A stretch of DNA of 64,000 bases from Orbilia blumenaviensis (GCA_036872755.1 JAVHNS010000001.1:4278001-4342000), one strand, 5' to 3'; positions 1-14,002 are shown, numbered from the stretch's first letter. Notes: generated by a model from the letters alone, not told the origin. Numbers and translations: made by a program.

Positions 1-922
1 GAACACTGGGGCCCTCGAGCTCGACATCCCGATAAACGTGGAACGAAACTACGACGAGCATAAGGGTGTTTTGTACGGCGATGTGCTGCATAAATCCCGC
101 GTGCAGAGGTCTCTACGGGCAGAAGGCGGGGTAGATGCTGGAGATCGTGGCGAGAACTCTTCGGACCGGCGAAAGCGACGGAGGACTGCAGAGGATGAAG
201 ACATGGAGGACGAAAGCGCCATACCGACCCCAGAAAACCTTTTAGATTTTGAGGAGGCGAAACGGAAGAACAGGATATTAAACCGGCAAACCCTCGGAGC
301 TAAAATGCAGGGCGCTGATGCAAACTACTTTGTTGCATTGTTTGAAGATGGTATGCCCGTCCATCCTTTCACACAAAAGACATCAAGCTCGGTTCTAACA
401 CTCTTGCTGAACAGAAAAGCTACATTTCACACGGTTGACCGGATCCCTCCAATTGCGACCGCAGTTCCACCACATCGATATCATGACGGAGCAGGAACGC
501 GCGAATCAGAAAGCAATGCGGGAGATGAATAACCCACAGACCACCAAGTCAGCAGAAGCTAGAGCCGTGAACTTGTCGGTAAAGACAGCCTCTGGTGACA
601 ATCGGACATTGACTGCAGCGGAACAGCTGGCGAAAGATATTCGATTGGAGGAAGATGAACCTTGGCGGGAAATTGAATGGGTCGATCAGGATGTAAGTTG
701 CTCCCAGCTTCTTCATACTCTATCCCTCCCAGTTGTTAACAATCATCATGATAGGACGACGAGGCCTGGCAGATGTTTGCAAACGTACACAAACAAAGCC
801 CGGCCCCACTCAACAATATGTTCTCGACGGCAGAATACTTCAAGTGGTGCAGCACACACATAAACGCGCCGGAGCCTGATGAACGGAAGGGAGCGAAAGC
901 TCATAATCGCCTTGGAAGATGA
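1..922 (+). CDS. RNA polymerase III subunit RPC37/RPC5-like, 3' part
   Basis: The 5' end lies outside the window; the frame is open from base 2. Exons are 2-350, 415-692 and 755-922 (TGA), with introns 351-414 and 693-754. The middle exon carries the family signature (KLHFTRLTGSLQLRPQFHHID-like, residues read across the first junction), the N-terminal Sin-type block of Rpc5/Rpc37 that dimerises with Rpc53. Upstream lies an acidic, Lys/Arg-rich linker (RRKRRRTAEDEDMEDE), and the end is a WREIEWVDQD...MF segment that is also typical. Rpc37 is part of the Pol III subcomplex for termination and re-initiation in the nucleus. Splicing at 350/415 is needed to join the two halves of the motif, which supports the model. 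Missing: probably the first tens of residues. Confidence 0.85.
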
Positions 923-1443
923 CCCTGATCTTAGAAATCGCTCTGCGCCGGGGGCGAGGGTTGTTCTGGAATACCAGTATTCCATTTTCTCAGATCGTAT
1001 CAGGAAGCCAAAAAACTAGGATAGAGTCTCCGTAGCTTAGTGATATTGATATCGATAGCGAGCACAGCGCTCGTTAACTGGGGAAAACCCGCCATGAGCC
1101 GTCAGGGCCAGGCCATGCACCACCTTCAAGGTCCGATTCCGCTTTTGGGATAGTATCAAAAGGGCAAGAAATTTGTCCTTGAAACCACCCACAAAAGCGC
1201 TTCTAACCGAACAAATGATTTTTTTTCTTGTCCAACCTTTTCCCCCATCAACAAACGTCCGCAGCCCAACGACATCCTCGGAAAAAGTCCATCTTTTGGT
1301 TCGGCAGTAAGTAGTCATGTGGCCGATGCTGTCCCTTCTGCCAGAAGGATGTCGGACTTCCCCACATTCTTCGTTCTCTCCGCACTTCCACCGGTGAAAC
1401 AGTCGAATCGCGATCAGTGTACTCAGTTAAACAATCGCCCATA
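923..1443. other. intergenic, pol III subunit to HIBADH
   Basis: About 520 bases between two same-strand genes. It must hold the 3' end of the first and the promoter of the second. Only short chance frames are seen; no distinct element. Confidence 0.5.
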
Positions 1444-2813
1444 ATGTCCGCCCTCCGCCGCGCCCTCCCTCGACTTTCAGGAGCCTGCAGGTCGGCTCGC
1501 AATCAGCAACAATGGGCCCCAGTTCGTCATTTCTCGAGCTCTCCAATTACTCGAGCAAATTGGGGCTTCGTCGGTCTCGGCCAAATGGGTAAGTACGATG
1601 TTTTTTTTTGAATATCAAGTGTTTCTCGTTGAACCCCGGGCTAATACCCCGCAATGACAGGTTATCCAATGGCCAGGAATCTCCGAGCCAAGGTACCAGC
1701 AACCGACTCAATCACAGTATATGATGTCAATGAATCAGCAACCAGGCAGTTCGCGGAGGAGGCAAGCAGTGCTGGGGCTGGTACCCGCGTAACCGTCGCG
1801 AAGAGCCTCCAAGATGTTTCTCGTGTCTCAGTAAGTTAAAACAGATAAAGTTGTAACGGCCCCGAAAAGCTACAAGCCTCGTGGTTCCCCAAGATATGCT
1901 ACACATGATGAACACATATTTTCCTTTTCTACGTATATGAATCTAAGTCAGATACCGGTTTCCGGATCTCTACATGATTTCACAATTTATACAATAGCCA
2001 ATCCTCTGAAGCAAATCATTCATATCTCAAAAACTAAATCCCTACTTTCTATCCTGCTGTGGAAGTTGCTAATACGCATTGAACAACAAGGACACGGTTA
2101 TTACCATGCTGCCCCAACCCAAGCATGTGCAAGCTGTCTATCAGGAATTTATCGCCGGTGGGTTAGAAGATGCCAGGCCGCGACTTTTCATAGATTGCTC
2201 GACAATCGATGTCAAAACTTCTTTAGAAGTTGGGTCGTCAATTCGCGTTCTCGGACATGAATTTGTCGATGCTCCAGTTTCCGGTGGCGTTGTCGGCGCT
2301 TCGGCTGCAACCTTGACATTCATGCTGGGAGCCTCGGATTCCATAGTAGGGAAGGCCCAACCAATATTAGAAATGATGGGTAAACGGGTTATTCATATGG
2401 GCGAACCTGGAACAGGCATCGTTGGCAAGCTGGCGAATAACTACCTTTTGGCGATGAGTAATGTGGCTACAGCGGAGGCTATGGGCTTTGGAATAAAACT
2501 CGGGCTTGATGCAAAAAAGCTGGCCAGTCTGATCAACTGCTCGACCGGAAAATGTTGGCCTAGCGAGGTAAACAACCCTGTCCCAGGAGTTGTAGAGAGT
2601 GCACCTTCAAGTCGGGAATATCAAGGCGGGTTTGGAGTTAGTTTGATGTCGAAAGATCTTAAGCTGGCGATTGCTGCCGCTGAACTTGCTGATGCAAAAC
2701 TTGTCCTGGCCGAACCTGCCAGGAAACTGTACGAAGACGCCGAAGCCCATGAGGATTGTAAAGGAAGGGACTTTTCTGTAGTATACAAATACCTGCAACT
2801 TGCAAGCAAATAA
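1444..2813 (+). CDS. 3-hydroxyisobutyrate dehydrogenase, mitochondrial
   Basis: Exons 1444-1588, 1661-1830 and 2091-2813 give 345 residues. The first ATG (1444) opens an Arg/Ser-rich presequence (MSALRRALPRLSGACRSARN) ending near RHFSSS, as expected for mitochondrial import. After it comes the Rossmann motif GFVGLGQMGYPMARNL (glycine-rich NAD loop, about residues 41-56, split by the first intron). Later landmarks are DAPVSGGVVGA (substrate loop) and GIVGKLANNYLL, which carries the conserved catalytic Lys and the NN pair. The C-terminal all-helical domain is complete. The enzyme oxidises 3-hydroxyisobutyrate to methylmalonate semialdehyde in valine breakdown. The second intron (1831-2090, 260 nt) is long for this window, and its 5' junction (SRVS/DTV) is the least certain point. 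Confidence 0.93.
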
Positions 2814-3497
2814 TCAGCTATCTACACTTGGGCAATTAGGATAGAATAATAAGAGCAGTTAGCAATACCATCATGTTACTTGGAAGTAAATCCACTTGAG
2901 CCAGCCTATTCTATAGCAACTAATCTGAAATACTTTTCCCATAACGACTACGCTTCGATTTCGAGCTTGGTATTTTTGGGTGCGGTGAATCAAATCCCTG
3001 CAGGTTTCTGGGCTAGTCTTTTTTTTTTTTTCAAAAGTCGCTTGACTGCTCCTTATATTTTCGCTAGCCTCTAAACATTTTTTGACCTTTCCACTCACAC
3101 TTTCTTCTTTCCTCTCGCCATCACCACCTTGATAATTTTTTCGCACCACAAAGCCCAACGTGCTCCAACTAACCAGTGGGATACCACTGTGGCCAGTCGG
3201 CGCCAGGTCGACTATTAGAGTAAGTTCTCCCGTTTAAGCCACCCTGCTGTCCTCAACTTGGGAAATGATTATATCACCTTATCTCAATCTATCAATCTGT
3301 CAATCCCCTGATGGCCTGGAATATATGATTGAACATTCCAGTGCCCTGACGAGAAACCGGTATCGAATGATCCCATTTCACAATTCATATACCATCCTTA
3401 TACGTCGACTGAATGTCACTTTGAAGCCAGCTCTGACTCAGCCTTAGATTCTCTATAGAACCAAATTCCTACTTGCTGTAGGTCACAGACCTGAAGT
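2814..3497. other. intergenic, HIBADH to SEN34
   Basis: Same-strand spacer holding the SEN34 promoter. It contains a run of T at about 3020-3031 and pyrimidine-rich stretches near 3090-3125; no gene seen. Confidence 0.5.
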
Positions 3498-4721
3498 ATG
3501 GCAGATGATGCCCCCAAACCACGTATTTGCGTCAACTATGTAGCGGGGCGGTATCTGGTCTACGATGTAAACGGTAATTCATGATGTTCTCACGTACGGT
3601 CATCGCGGATCTCCTAGCGTGTGGCTTTCTTTTTTTTTCTTCTTTTTTTTCTTTCTTTCTTTCTTTCTTCTACGCTATAAGTGCTGTTTGGCCGAAGCAC
3701 TGCATCTTCTGCGTGATACTAACATATATATATCGCCTCTCGTTTGTTTTGCGATTTCGTAAACAGACATCGCATATTTGAGAACAACATGGCACATGTG
3801 CGGGACGCTGTTTGGAACTCTGCCTCAGGCACAACAGCAGAATATATTCCTTGGCCTACCGCTGGAGCTCATGCAAGAGGAAGCAAGACTCCTGGTTGAC
3901 CAACGTGAGTCGCCGTGGAAAAAACCTCTCTTAGGATACCGGCTCTAATAGATCTCTCAAAAGGGGTCGCAATGATTGTCGACGACTCCCTCGCGCATCG
4001 TGAGGCTGTCAAGGCGCTCAGCGAAACTGACAAGGCCGATATCCTTGCGCTGAAAACACAGGAGCAAGACAAGTTGACGTTGGCGAACAAAGAGGAATCC
4101 TTGAAGCGGAAGGAGGCTGCTATCGAGAACGCAAAGGCATCCGGGAAGTGGAAAACGAAACCAGCGAAGGTCGCCGAACCCACCCCAAATCAGGCCGAAG
4201 AAGGTTCGCTGTTCGCGGGCGGTTCAGATAAGGTTTCCGAAGACGTGGGCGGCACTGGTGGGGATGAGTTGGTTTCAACAGGCCAGCGAACTTCCCCCGA
4301 TGACGGCGGCCAGCGCCAGTATATAATTCCCATGGCGTCTTCGGCTATAGGATCGCATTCTTTGAGACTCCCTCGGGAAGCAGAACACGTACCAAACCCA
4401 CCAGATGCACGTTATCAGGTGTACAAGTATTTGCAGAGTTTAGGATACTTCATGTCACCTGGGTTGCGCTTTGGCTGTCAATTTGTCGCGTATCCTGGCG
4501 ACCCATTGAGATTCCATTCCCATTTTCTTGTGAAATCCTTGCAATGGGACGAGGAGCTTTCGATCTTAGACCTTGTCGGCGGTGGCCGATTAGGCACTGG
4601 CGTCAAGAAGGCGTGGATGATGGCAGGCCTCGAGCAGGCGGACACCGCTGGTGCAAACGCTGACGAATTAGAGGATCCTGGCGTTCGGACATTTTGTATC
4701 GAATGGGCAGGCTTTGGATAG
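3498..4721 (+). CDS. tRNA-splicing endonuclease subunit Sen34
   Basis: Exons 3498-3573, 3767-3904 and 3964-4721 give 323 residues. The N-terminal domain reads VAGRYLVYDVN...RTTWHMCGTLFGTLPQ...NIFLGLPLELMQEEARLLV, the fungal Sen34 pattern. A charged helical linker with KEESLKRKEAAIENAKASGKW follows. The C-terminal nuclease domain shows YKYLQSLGYFMSPGLRFG, then AYPGDPLRFHSHFLV, holding the Tyr and His expected for the catalytic triad; the Lys would be in GVKKAW. Sen34 cleaves the 3' splice site of intron-containing pre-tRNAs as part of the four-subunit SEN complex. The first intron (193 nt) has a long T-rich, (CTTT)n tract. Confidence 0.92.
3629..3669. repeat. T/CTTT microsatellite inside SEN34 intron 1
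   Basis: Pyrimidine tract of T runs and tandem TTTC units within the first intron of the SEN34 model, upstream of its 3' splice site. Confidence 0.8.
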
Positions 4722-5292
4722 ATACGGGTAAATCTTTTACTTATAGATATATAGTACTTCTTTATATTACATCGCAATGCAATTGATGAACTCTGTTTCA
4801 TTCTGATCCACAATTCCGAAACCACCTGCCCATGTCATGGTAGCATTTGCGCGCGAAATCTAGAATATGCGGCAAAGTTGAAGGGCTGAGCTTCTGTAGC
4901 GTTACTTCTGGCTAAAAAAAGATACACATGGACTCGCGGGCCTTCCCAGACTTGATAAGAAGCTGGTGTAAATGTAATTAAAAGAGAAAGAGAAAAAAAA
5001 GCCCCTGGTGGATCCAAATCCGAGGTCGGTGGGGATGCAGAATGCGAATGCAGGTGTAGTCAGGAATATAATACCAGCTAGCTCTTCCCTCATCGCATTG
5101 TGGGAAAACGTTTCCTCGTGCATGCACAATTTAACCGATTTCTCAATTCGAAGACAGAAGCTCTGACTTAGACTCGAGACCACTCATATATAAAGTGCAC
5201 CACTCTGGATAGCTCCAACTAGCACCGCGCTGGTACTTTTTCTCCCCCCTCGCCGTCCTCCGATCGAGAACCATACACATACGTATATATAC
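4722..5292 (+). promoter_or_regulatory. intergenic with UDP-glucose epimerase promoter
   Basis: Spacer between SEN34 and the epimerase. A TATA-like word (TATATAAAG, 5187-5195) sits about 100 bases before the epimerase ATG and is a plausible TATA box. No gene is seen; the rest is unremarkable. Confidence 0.45.
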
Positions 5293-6783
<1,491 letters not shown>

Positions 6784-7502
6784 TATAGAGAGAACTGTTA
6801 TACTAGCTACAGTGGGCAGAGCACCCGCATAGTGCATATCAAAATAGAAGCTCGAAGTTAACATTGTAACTTCCGATATGATACCCATTGTCCGATCTGA
6901 AACGCCTAAACGCCCGCCGACCAGCTAGGGATCCATCCAGAACACGGATGTATCGATAGTCTGATACGCCATCGGTAGCAGCTCGCTGGCCGTGACCAGA
7001 TGGAAGTTCGTGAGCGCACCAGGGCCAGGGCTGGGACACATATGCTTGCAAGTACTTACTTGAGTAATTGGCCTGGTGTTTCTGGCTGGTCCAGCCAGCT
7101 ATGGACCCACTTTGCCCCTCAGCTTGAGCAGTCAGGCTTGACCGCTTTTGTGCGGGTTTGCAGGTGAAAGGTGAACAATTGGGTCCTCTGCAAGCTTTGG
7201 CCTGGCGGGCTGCTATATATATACCCAGGTGAGGTACCAAGGCCGGCTGCCCCATATGCTATATTACACGTACACGGCTCTCTCCCAACACCGTACACTA
7301 GTACTAACTCTTAGGCTCCACGACCAACTTCCCTCCACCTTCCTCGACTCCATCAATTGCATTAATCCCTCCCTCCCAGCGATACGAAAACCCACGCCGA
7401 CTGTTCGAGTAAGCCGATGCTGATTCCAAGGGATTTACAGATTACTGGCTAACATCTGCTGTCGGCACAGAAAAATTGCATTTCTAGAACCAGATAGTAA
7501 AC
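6784..7502. other. intergenic, epimerase to Rho-GDI
   Basis: About 720 bases. It holds the Rho-GDI promoter; an alternating TA word (7212-7221) could be a TATA element. No coding signal is seen. Confidence 0.45.
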
Positions 7503-8780
7503 ATGGCTGATGACGAGCTTGCCGCTTCCGCGACTGAGGGGTAAGAGCTACCATTGCTGAATCCAATTCCTCCACCACAGAGAGAGAAAAAAACACTCCA
7601 CAGAAATCTCCAAATTCCTGTCAACCTATCCACTCCTTTGTATTTTCACATGTTTTTATTACCTGGCGGAATACTGCATTGTCCTGGGTTTTGCTTGCCT
7701 GTGTCTTGTGCTGTACAGCTTATGTAGCACTGCTACCTCGCTACCAGGTATAGGCAGAGCAGCGTGGAGTGGATTCGCTACCATTACCCTAGCCAAACTT
7801 CACAGTTGCTAATGTAGCTAACCATGCTCCTACACGCAGGTACAAGGTTGGAGAGAAGAAGACCCTCGATGAATACAAGAACCTTGGTATGTTTGTTACC
7901 CCCCTGACTGTCGGTTGGCCTGCTGCATTGGTCCTTTTTGTCGGCTACTGCCAGCCAGAGGAGTGACCCATGGTTGGACCTAGCTCCTACATAGCATTCA
8001 CGCTAACAACGATTGCAATGATACAGACGCCGAAGATGAATCTCTCAACAAATGGAAGGCATCATTGGGTCTAAGCGGTGCAGGTGGAGCCGCCGGAGAC
8101 CCAAGTGATCCACGAACTGTACACAAAACCCCCCCTACTCATCCTCACCTAATAGGATATTCTTTTCGTCTCAATATGGGATCAAATGCTCATATAAATT
8201 ATCCATATAGGTCGTCATCGAGAAGCTTTCCCTCAAAGTCGAAGGCCGCCCTGATATCGAAGTGGACTTCACCAAGACCGACATCGCAGCCCTCAAAGAC
8301 ACCCCCTTCGTCGTCAAGGAAAAGGCCGAGTACAGAATCTATATTCAATTCAAGGTTCAGCATGATGTTATCAGTGGCCTGAAATACATCCAGGTTGTCA
8401 AGCGAAAGGGTATTACTGTGGATAAAACGGAGGAAATGTTGGGATCGTATGGTCCAAACAACGCTGCGAGTCCCTTCTATTCAAAAACCCGTATGTCGAA
8501 TGAATAAATCCGCTGATATGAGGGAATGGAGAGAATGCTAATGTCTTTGTCCCTCCCCCCAAAAAGTCCCAATTGAGGTTGCACCAGATGGTATTCTTGG
8601 TAAGTTTTCTCTGAGACTTACAAACCCCATATTCTACGATGCACCGATTTACTAATTTTTTTTGATCATCTCTGAACAGGCCGTGGTACCTACAACGCCA
8701 GAACCCGATTTATCGACGATGACAAAAAGGTCCATCTGGAATTTGACTGGGTGATTGAAATCAAGAAAGACTGGGCTTAA
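7503..8780 (+). CDS. Rho GDP-dissociation inhibitor
   Basis: Six exons (7503-7540, 7840-7886, 8027-8118, 8211-8490, 8567-8599, 8680-8780) encode 196 residues. The N-terminal regulatory arm is KVGEKKTLDEYKNLDAEDESL; the C-terminal immunoglobulin-like domain runs from VVIEKLSLKVEGRPD through YRIYIQFKVQHDVISGLKY and VDKTEEMLGSYGP to the closing FDWVIEIKKDW. These are strong RhoGDI landmarks. The protein extracts prenylated Rho, Rac and Cdc42 GTPases from membranes and holds them GDP-bound in the cytosol. The first intron is 299 nt, long for this window. Phases are consistent at all five junctions. Confidence 0.96.
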
Positions 8781-9722
8781 ACCGCCAAAAATCCTGTCCT
8801 CATCACGAGCTCTCCACATGTCCATATAACTTCTAAATTAGGGGAGGAAAGGATGAATGAGAAGAGATGCTCATGAGCCCGTGGAAAGGAAAAAGAAAAG
8901 CAATAGCGTCTTTGATCCCTTTTTTTCACGTTTCACGACGAGATGAACCAATGAAATGATATACCTCTTTTTTTTTTATATAACACATTGATTTCTACAT
9001 CGACTTGCCCAACTGGGTCCTTGCTACCCGACAAACCAGGGGCCTCGGAGGGTTTGCTCTCTCCCAAGAGAATCACCCACTATATATATATGATAAGAGA
9101 AGCTTATTCCGTTTGAAACGGCAATTTTGATATTTATTTAGCCCCCGCGGGCTTATGATGTCGTATACACAAGCGGAGAATAAACGAATGAGGGAAAGGG
9201 GCCACGGGGAACCACCAGAAAGATGGAGTGTTCCTGTTAAAACATCACGCGGCGGATGACGGGAATGATAATCGTTTTAGGAGGAGGAAGTCGAAGGAGA
9301 ATATTTTTAGCAGATGGGACAAAGAATTAATCACAATCAATAATTATCCAATGGTGGAATGAGAAACACGGAAAAAGAGAGAAGGAAAACCCGATGAGAA
9401 TAGCTAGTAGCAACACCGTGAGAGGGAAAAGAAAGAGTAAGAAAGAAATAGAAAGGAGAAAAAAAGAGGACATTCATACGGACGGCAAAAGTGATATATG
9501 GCGATATACATTCTTAGGTGCAAGAGAGGGGGAAAGGAAACGGGACACACGAATTTGTTCTACACACAATGTTTGAAGGAATGCTGCGCTGACGCGACAG
9601 ATAACTGAAGGATTAAGATATAAAAAGGTATGTATGGTAAAATTGAAGAATGAGAAGACAAAGAAGGAGAAGAGGTGAAGTATTAAATCGTTAGAATTGC
9701 ATCCATACAGATTGACATATCT
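8781..9722. other. intergenic between convergent Rho-GDI and Ras genes
   Basis: About 940 bases shared by two 3' ends. The part after 9200 is A/G-rich on the + strand, consistent with a U/C-rich 3' UTR of the minus-strand Ras gene. No further gene is seen. Confidence 0.5.
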
Positions 9723-10966
9723 TCAAAGCATAACACACTTGCAGCCTGCGCTCGGGCCGTTCGGGTCGTCATTGCTATTGTCGCCGCCCCTTTCGTTCTT
9801 GTTGCCCTTTGGATCATCAGGGTTCTTGTTGTACCTTCGGATCTCGCGAACCAATTCGTAGAAAGATTCGTCGACGTTGATGCGAGCCTTGGCGGATGTC
9901 TCCTTGAATGGACAGCCGAAGGAATCAGCCAGACTTCGTCCCTCTGTTTTGCGCACATGCATTTTGTTAGTTTAAATAATAAAAATAAAAAAATAAAATG
10001 AAAACCCAATAGGAAATATTAATTCGAAAGAGCCAAACTTGGAATGGATTATAGGGTTTCTGTATATGGGTTTCTTTGTGAAGAGAAAGTACTTGCCTTG
10101 TGTGGAGACTTGTCGCTCGGTTTCCAAATCGCACTTGTTTCCGACAACAACCAACGGGAAGTAGTCCTTATCCTTAACTCTTAGAATTTGCTGCTGGAAC
10201 TGGATAATTTCTTCAAAGGAGGTTCTCGAGGTGATCGAGTAGACCAAAAGGAAACCCTCTCCTGTCCTCATGTACTGTTCGCGCATGGCGGAATATTCCT
10301 CCTGACCGGCTGTATCCAAGACATCGAGAAGCGCTACTTCGTCGTCGATAACGCATTGTTTTCGGTACGAATCTATGAAAGAGAAGGGAAAAGGGTGTTG
10401 GTCATTGATTGTTCAGCAGAGCGGCGGATATCGGCACCAATTTACCTTCAATGGTCGGGTCGTATTCGTCGACGAAATGCGATTGAATCAACTGGATAGT
10501 CAAGCAAGATTTACCGACACCACCACCGCCGACTACGACGAGTTTGTATTCCCGAAGGAACTGAGATCCTGCCTATACGGAACGAAACAACGGATGTTAG
10601 CCGTGATACCTCACATTTCGCTAACGAGTCGCCGAACGAGTCGAAATCGGGATCCGGTCGCGAAACCAAAATACTCCAGAAAAAAAGGGAACCAAATCAG
10701 GGACTGCATCTTCGGCCGCTCGATCTCTCGAGAAATTATATTATTTTTTTTATTTCTTTTAATTTCTTTCTGTCCCTTTCCTTCCTTCTCCTAACATGTT
10801 CCCTTTTTGTTTTCCGCGGGTAGGCTGATGGTTTGATTTCGCGACAAAGAAATGTGTTCCTTCTACGTTTTTCGGCGAATGGCTTGTGTATGTGTGCAAA
10901 GGACACACGAAAGGGGAATGGCGGCTGCGACGAGACAATCGGATTTTTTGATCTTACCTTAGACAT
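9723..10966 (-). CDS. Ras family small GTPase
   Basis: Minus-strand exons 10958-10966 (only MSK), 10446-10560, 10097-10372 and 9723-9943 give 206 residues. Motifs: P-loop GGGGVGKS (residues 14-21), switch I with YDPTIEDSY, switch [17 protein letters not shown], guanine-specificity NKCD and ETSAK. The tail is Asn/Lys/Gly-rich and ends CVML, a CAAX box for prenylation, so it acts at the plasma membrane. Close to fungal RasA/Ras1, which controls growth polarity and cAMP/MAPK signalling. The last intron (9944-10096) begins with GC, not GT: the donor reads CAAG/GCAAGT, and only this junction gives the expected [13 protein letters not shown]. The first intron (397 nt) follows a 9-base coding exon. 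Confidence 0.96.
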
Positions 10967-11524
10967 GGGTGCGAATTATTATAGAATGTAGATACGATGA
11001 GGGTAACGAAGAGATCTATCGACAGTTTCCCGCGTGCCTGTTTTCGGACGTCGGCGAATGAGCTGGTTGTGAACCAAGAAAGAAGAAAAGAAAAAAACCA
11101 AAGACGAGACGGGACGAGACGATGGCGAGGGCCAAGTGGGAGGGGAAGCAGAATTCGGAGAGGAAGGATAACGAGGGACTCTCAAAGGGAGATAATGATA
11201 TTCAAGTCCAAGTGACTCCTCGATAATTGTTTTCGCAGGTCCTTGTGTCTTGATTGCGGATAACTTTTTTTTTTTTTCTTTCTTCAGAGACGACTCCCGA
11301 GGGAAAAGAAGAAGGAGGGACGGGGAAGGGGAAGAGGAGGACAGGAAAATTCGAGGTTGAAAGGAGAGTTAAGGGGGGGAAGGGTATATACTTGGACAAT
11401 CTCGCGTATTGGCAGATGCCTGTTTGTATTGATATTTCCTTTACGGTTCTTCTCGGCTGGAAGTTGAGATATATAAGTACGTAAGGGGAAATTTAACGGG
11501 AGGATGAGGATGGAGAGAACCAAG

Positions 11525-11697
11525 AAAGAAAAAAAAGAGGAAGAGAAAGAAGTATCTCTACGATGTTGAAGAGCGATGAAGCAGCGATGGAGGTGAGAAG
11601 AGGGAGAAGAAGAGGAGGAGGAGGAGGAGGAGAAAGAAGGGGAAGAAGGGGAGGGAGGAGGAAGGAGAAGAAAGAAGAAGAAGAAGAAGTTCACGAG
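11525..11697. repeat. polypurine (GGA/GAA) tract
   Basis: The + strand is nearly all A and G, with GGA, GAA and AAGAAG units, about 560-730 bases upstream of the Ras start codon. It has a C/T-only complement and could form triplex-type structures. Confidence 0.75.
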
Positions 11698-11743
11698 ATC
11701 GATGTTGGGGCGGGAAAAGGAAGGGCTGGTTCTGGTTCTAATT

Positions 11744-11898
11744 CTAAGCAGAAGCAGAAGCAGAAGCAGAAGCAGAAGCAGAAGAGGCAGAGGCAGAGGC
11801 AAAGGCAGAGCGGCAGCAGCAACTGGAACTGGAACTGAACTGAGAACTGACCAAGCAAGCAAGCAAGCAGCAGAAGCAGAAGCAGAAGCAGAAGCAGG
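11744..11898. repeat. AGAAGC / AGGCAG hexamer repeats
   Basis: Tandem AGAAGC units (about 11747-11784) grade into AGGCAG units to about 11813. A second block with AAGC then AGAAGC units lies at about 11852-11898. Confidence 0.8.
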
Positions 11899-12230
11899 AG
11901 GACCGCAGCTATTAATATGATTTCCTTCCCGAGATTGACAATAAGGTAATTATTAATTAAGTACTTTACTTTACTTACTTCTTAGGTGTATATTCTCATG
12001 TGCTATTACTATATCTGTATCTGGGTATATACCAACTGGGTAAGGTAAGTTAAGTAAAGTAAAACTTATAACCCAGGTATCTGATATCTATCGCTTTGTC
12101 TCTCTCTTTCTCTCTCTTCCTCTCCCTCGCTCTCTCTTAAATAAGATAAAATGGTATAAAAAAAATATAAAATAAAATAAAATAAAATAAAATGATCCCA
12201 AATAAAAAGATATCTAAAATATTGAATTAA

Positions 12231-12293
12231 AAGAAAAGAAAAGAAAAGAAAAGAAAAGAAGAAGAAAAGAAAGAGAGAGAGAGAGAGAGAGAG
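12231..12293. repeat. AAAAG and GA microsatellites
   Basis: Tandem AAAAG units are followed by an alternating GA run. Confidence 0.8.
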
Positions 12294-12362
12294 CAGAAGA
12301 ATGCTGGTGGGGCCTTTTCAACTCCCTTTTTTTTTCCTTCTCAGCGCCTGCAGTAGCACCAA

Positions 12363-12393
<31 letters not shown>
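12363..12393. repeat. (CCAG)n tetranucleotide repeat
   Basis: About seven tandem CCAG units. Confidence 0.85.
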
Positions 12394-12975
12394 AACTAAC
12401 CGGCAACGCAGCGACTTCTGAACTAGATCGCCGCCCCAAAAAGAAACCAGCCTGCCAGCTTCACCGACACCACGCGGATACAAATCCTCGGCGGGGAGCT
12501 TAACAGGAAGGGCCAGTCGAGTCTCTCTCTCTTCCTCCCTGCTCGCTCCCCCCCCCCCCTCCTTCTCCTACTGCTCCTTCTCCTCCTCCTACGGAGTACT
12601 CCTCTTCTTCATCAAAGTTTAAAGGGACTTTTGTTCATCATCCATCAATCATTGCATCCGTTGTCCTACTCCTTCGCATTGTGTATGTGTATATTAATAT
12701 CTATTCGTCTGGTCTCGGACGCTTGCCCTGCACGATATGGTTATATTTTTATATTCAAACGTCCTGCGACGGACAAAGCGAGACCAGACCAGACCAGACC
12801 AGGCCGCCTGGCTGGCTACCTGCTTGCCTACCTGGCTAACAGCGGCCAATAAAAACAGACACTGCTTTGGCCGATTAATCGAAGGGGCCCCACTGCACTG
12901 GGGCCATTTGTGCATGCATCGTGCACTGCGAAGTACTGCGCTGCGCAGACGCATCGATATCGATATCTCATCTGT

Positions 12976-13008
12976 CTATCCCCCTCCACTCCACTCCACT
13001 CCACTCCG
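12976..13008. repeat. (CCACT)n pentanucleotide repeat
   Basis: Short tandem CCACT units in the Ras upstream region. Confidence 0.75.
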
Positions 13009-14002
13009 CTTACCACCAGATCACGATATCACGCCTCATTCCACATCTCACACATACTTGTTTATTCACTTAAGTATCTACCTGGGTAAGTACATTACAT
13101 ACGTACTTAGGGTAAGTGTCCAAGTATTTATTGATATATTACCTTCTATCGATATCGATATATACATACATCGTATCGTGTCGAGATCCACTTGCTTAGC
13201 TACTTAACTGAGAACTATATATACATTATCCACCGTGCGGAAACGTAGCCCCCCGCAGGCACTTGCGAGTGCGCAAAAGCACCATCAAGTACGCGCACGC
13301 ACGGTATACTTCACATCAAGCAGATCCTTAGCCGGTAACTGATGTACAGCACATACTTTCAAGTAAGGACTAAAAGCACTTACATACATATAAACGTGCT
13401 AGCAAGGCGTCGTCTAGGGCAAACGGACAATATGCGCAGCCTCGAACGGAACGGAGCCCATCAGCAATCGGGGAAACCAAAAGCGACTTCCCTCCAACAG
13501 GTAAGTATATCACCCGTCCGCACGCCTCGAGCGCTGCCAGATGGAGAGAAACTTAGCTTACTCAAACATGCGTCTTGGTTTTCCCTTTGCCTTTTTAACC
13601 TTTAGCCTTTTTTTTTTTCGGTTTCCTTTCTTTCCTTTTTCCGCCTCATCACCCGCTTTCTTTTCTTTTCTTTTTTCTTTTCTTTTCCCGCCCTCTGAAT
13701 CAAAGAGTACGAAGCTAAGTTATTTTTTATTCTACTTTTATATATTTTTATGTACGGTAAAAACCAAGGTAGTCGATGGATGTAATATCATACCTGATCG
13801 GAACCAGAGATCTCTTTGAAGCTGGGTTTGATTTCACAAACTGCCCACCGATGTACATGTGTATGTGTGTGTGTGCGCCTGCCTGCCTGCCCGCCTGCCT
13901 GCCCTATGTGGGGCCGGAACCATCTGGTTTTTGGGGGGACGGTTTCCGAATTCCATTTTATGCAGCCATTTATATTATATTATCGATCGATACGACGGAT
14001 GG

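Noticed and set aside
11284..11862. Open frames on both strands (up to 192 codons) upstream of Ras
   Set aside because: They are translations of simple repeats (poly-Leu/Pro/Ser or poly-Glu/Gly/Gln/Lys) without a domain or splice structure.
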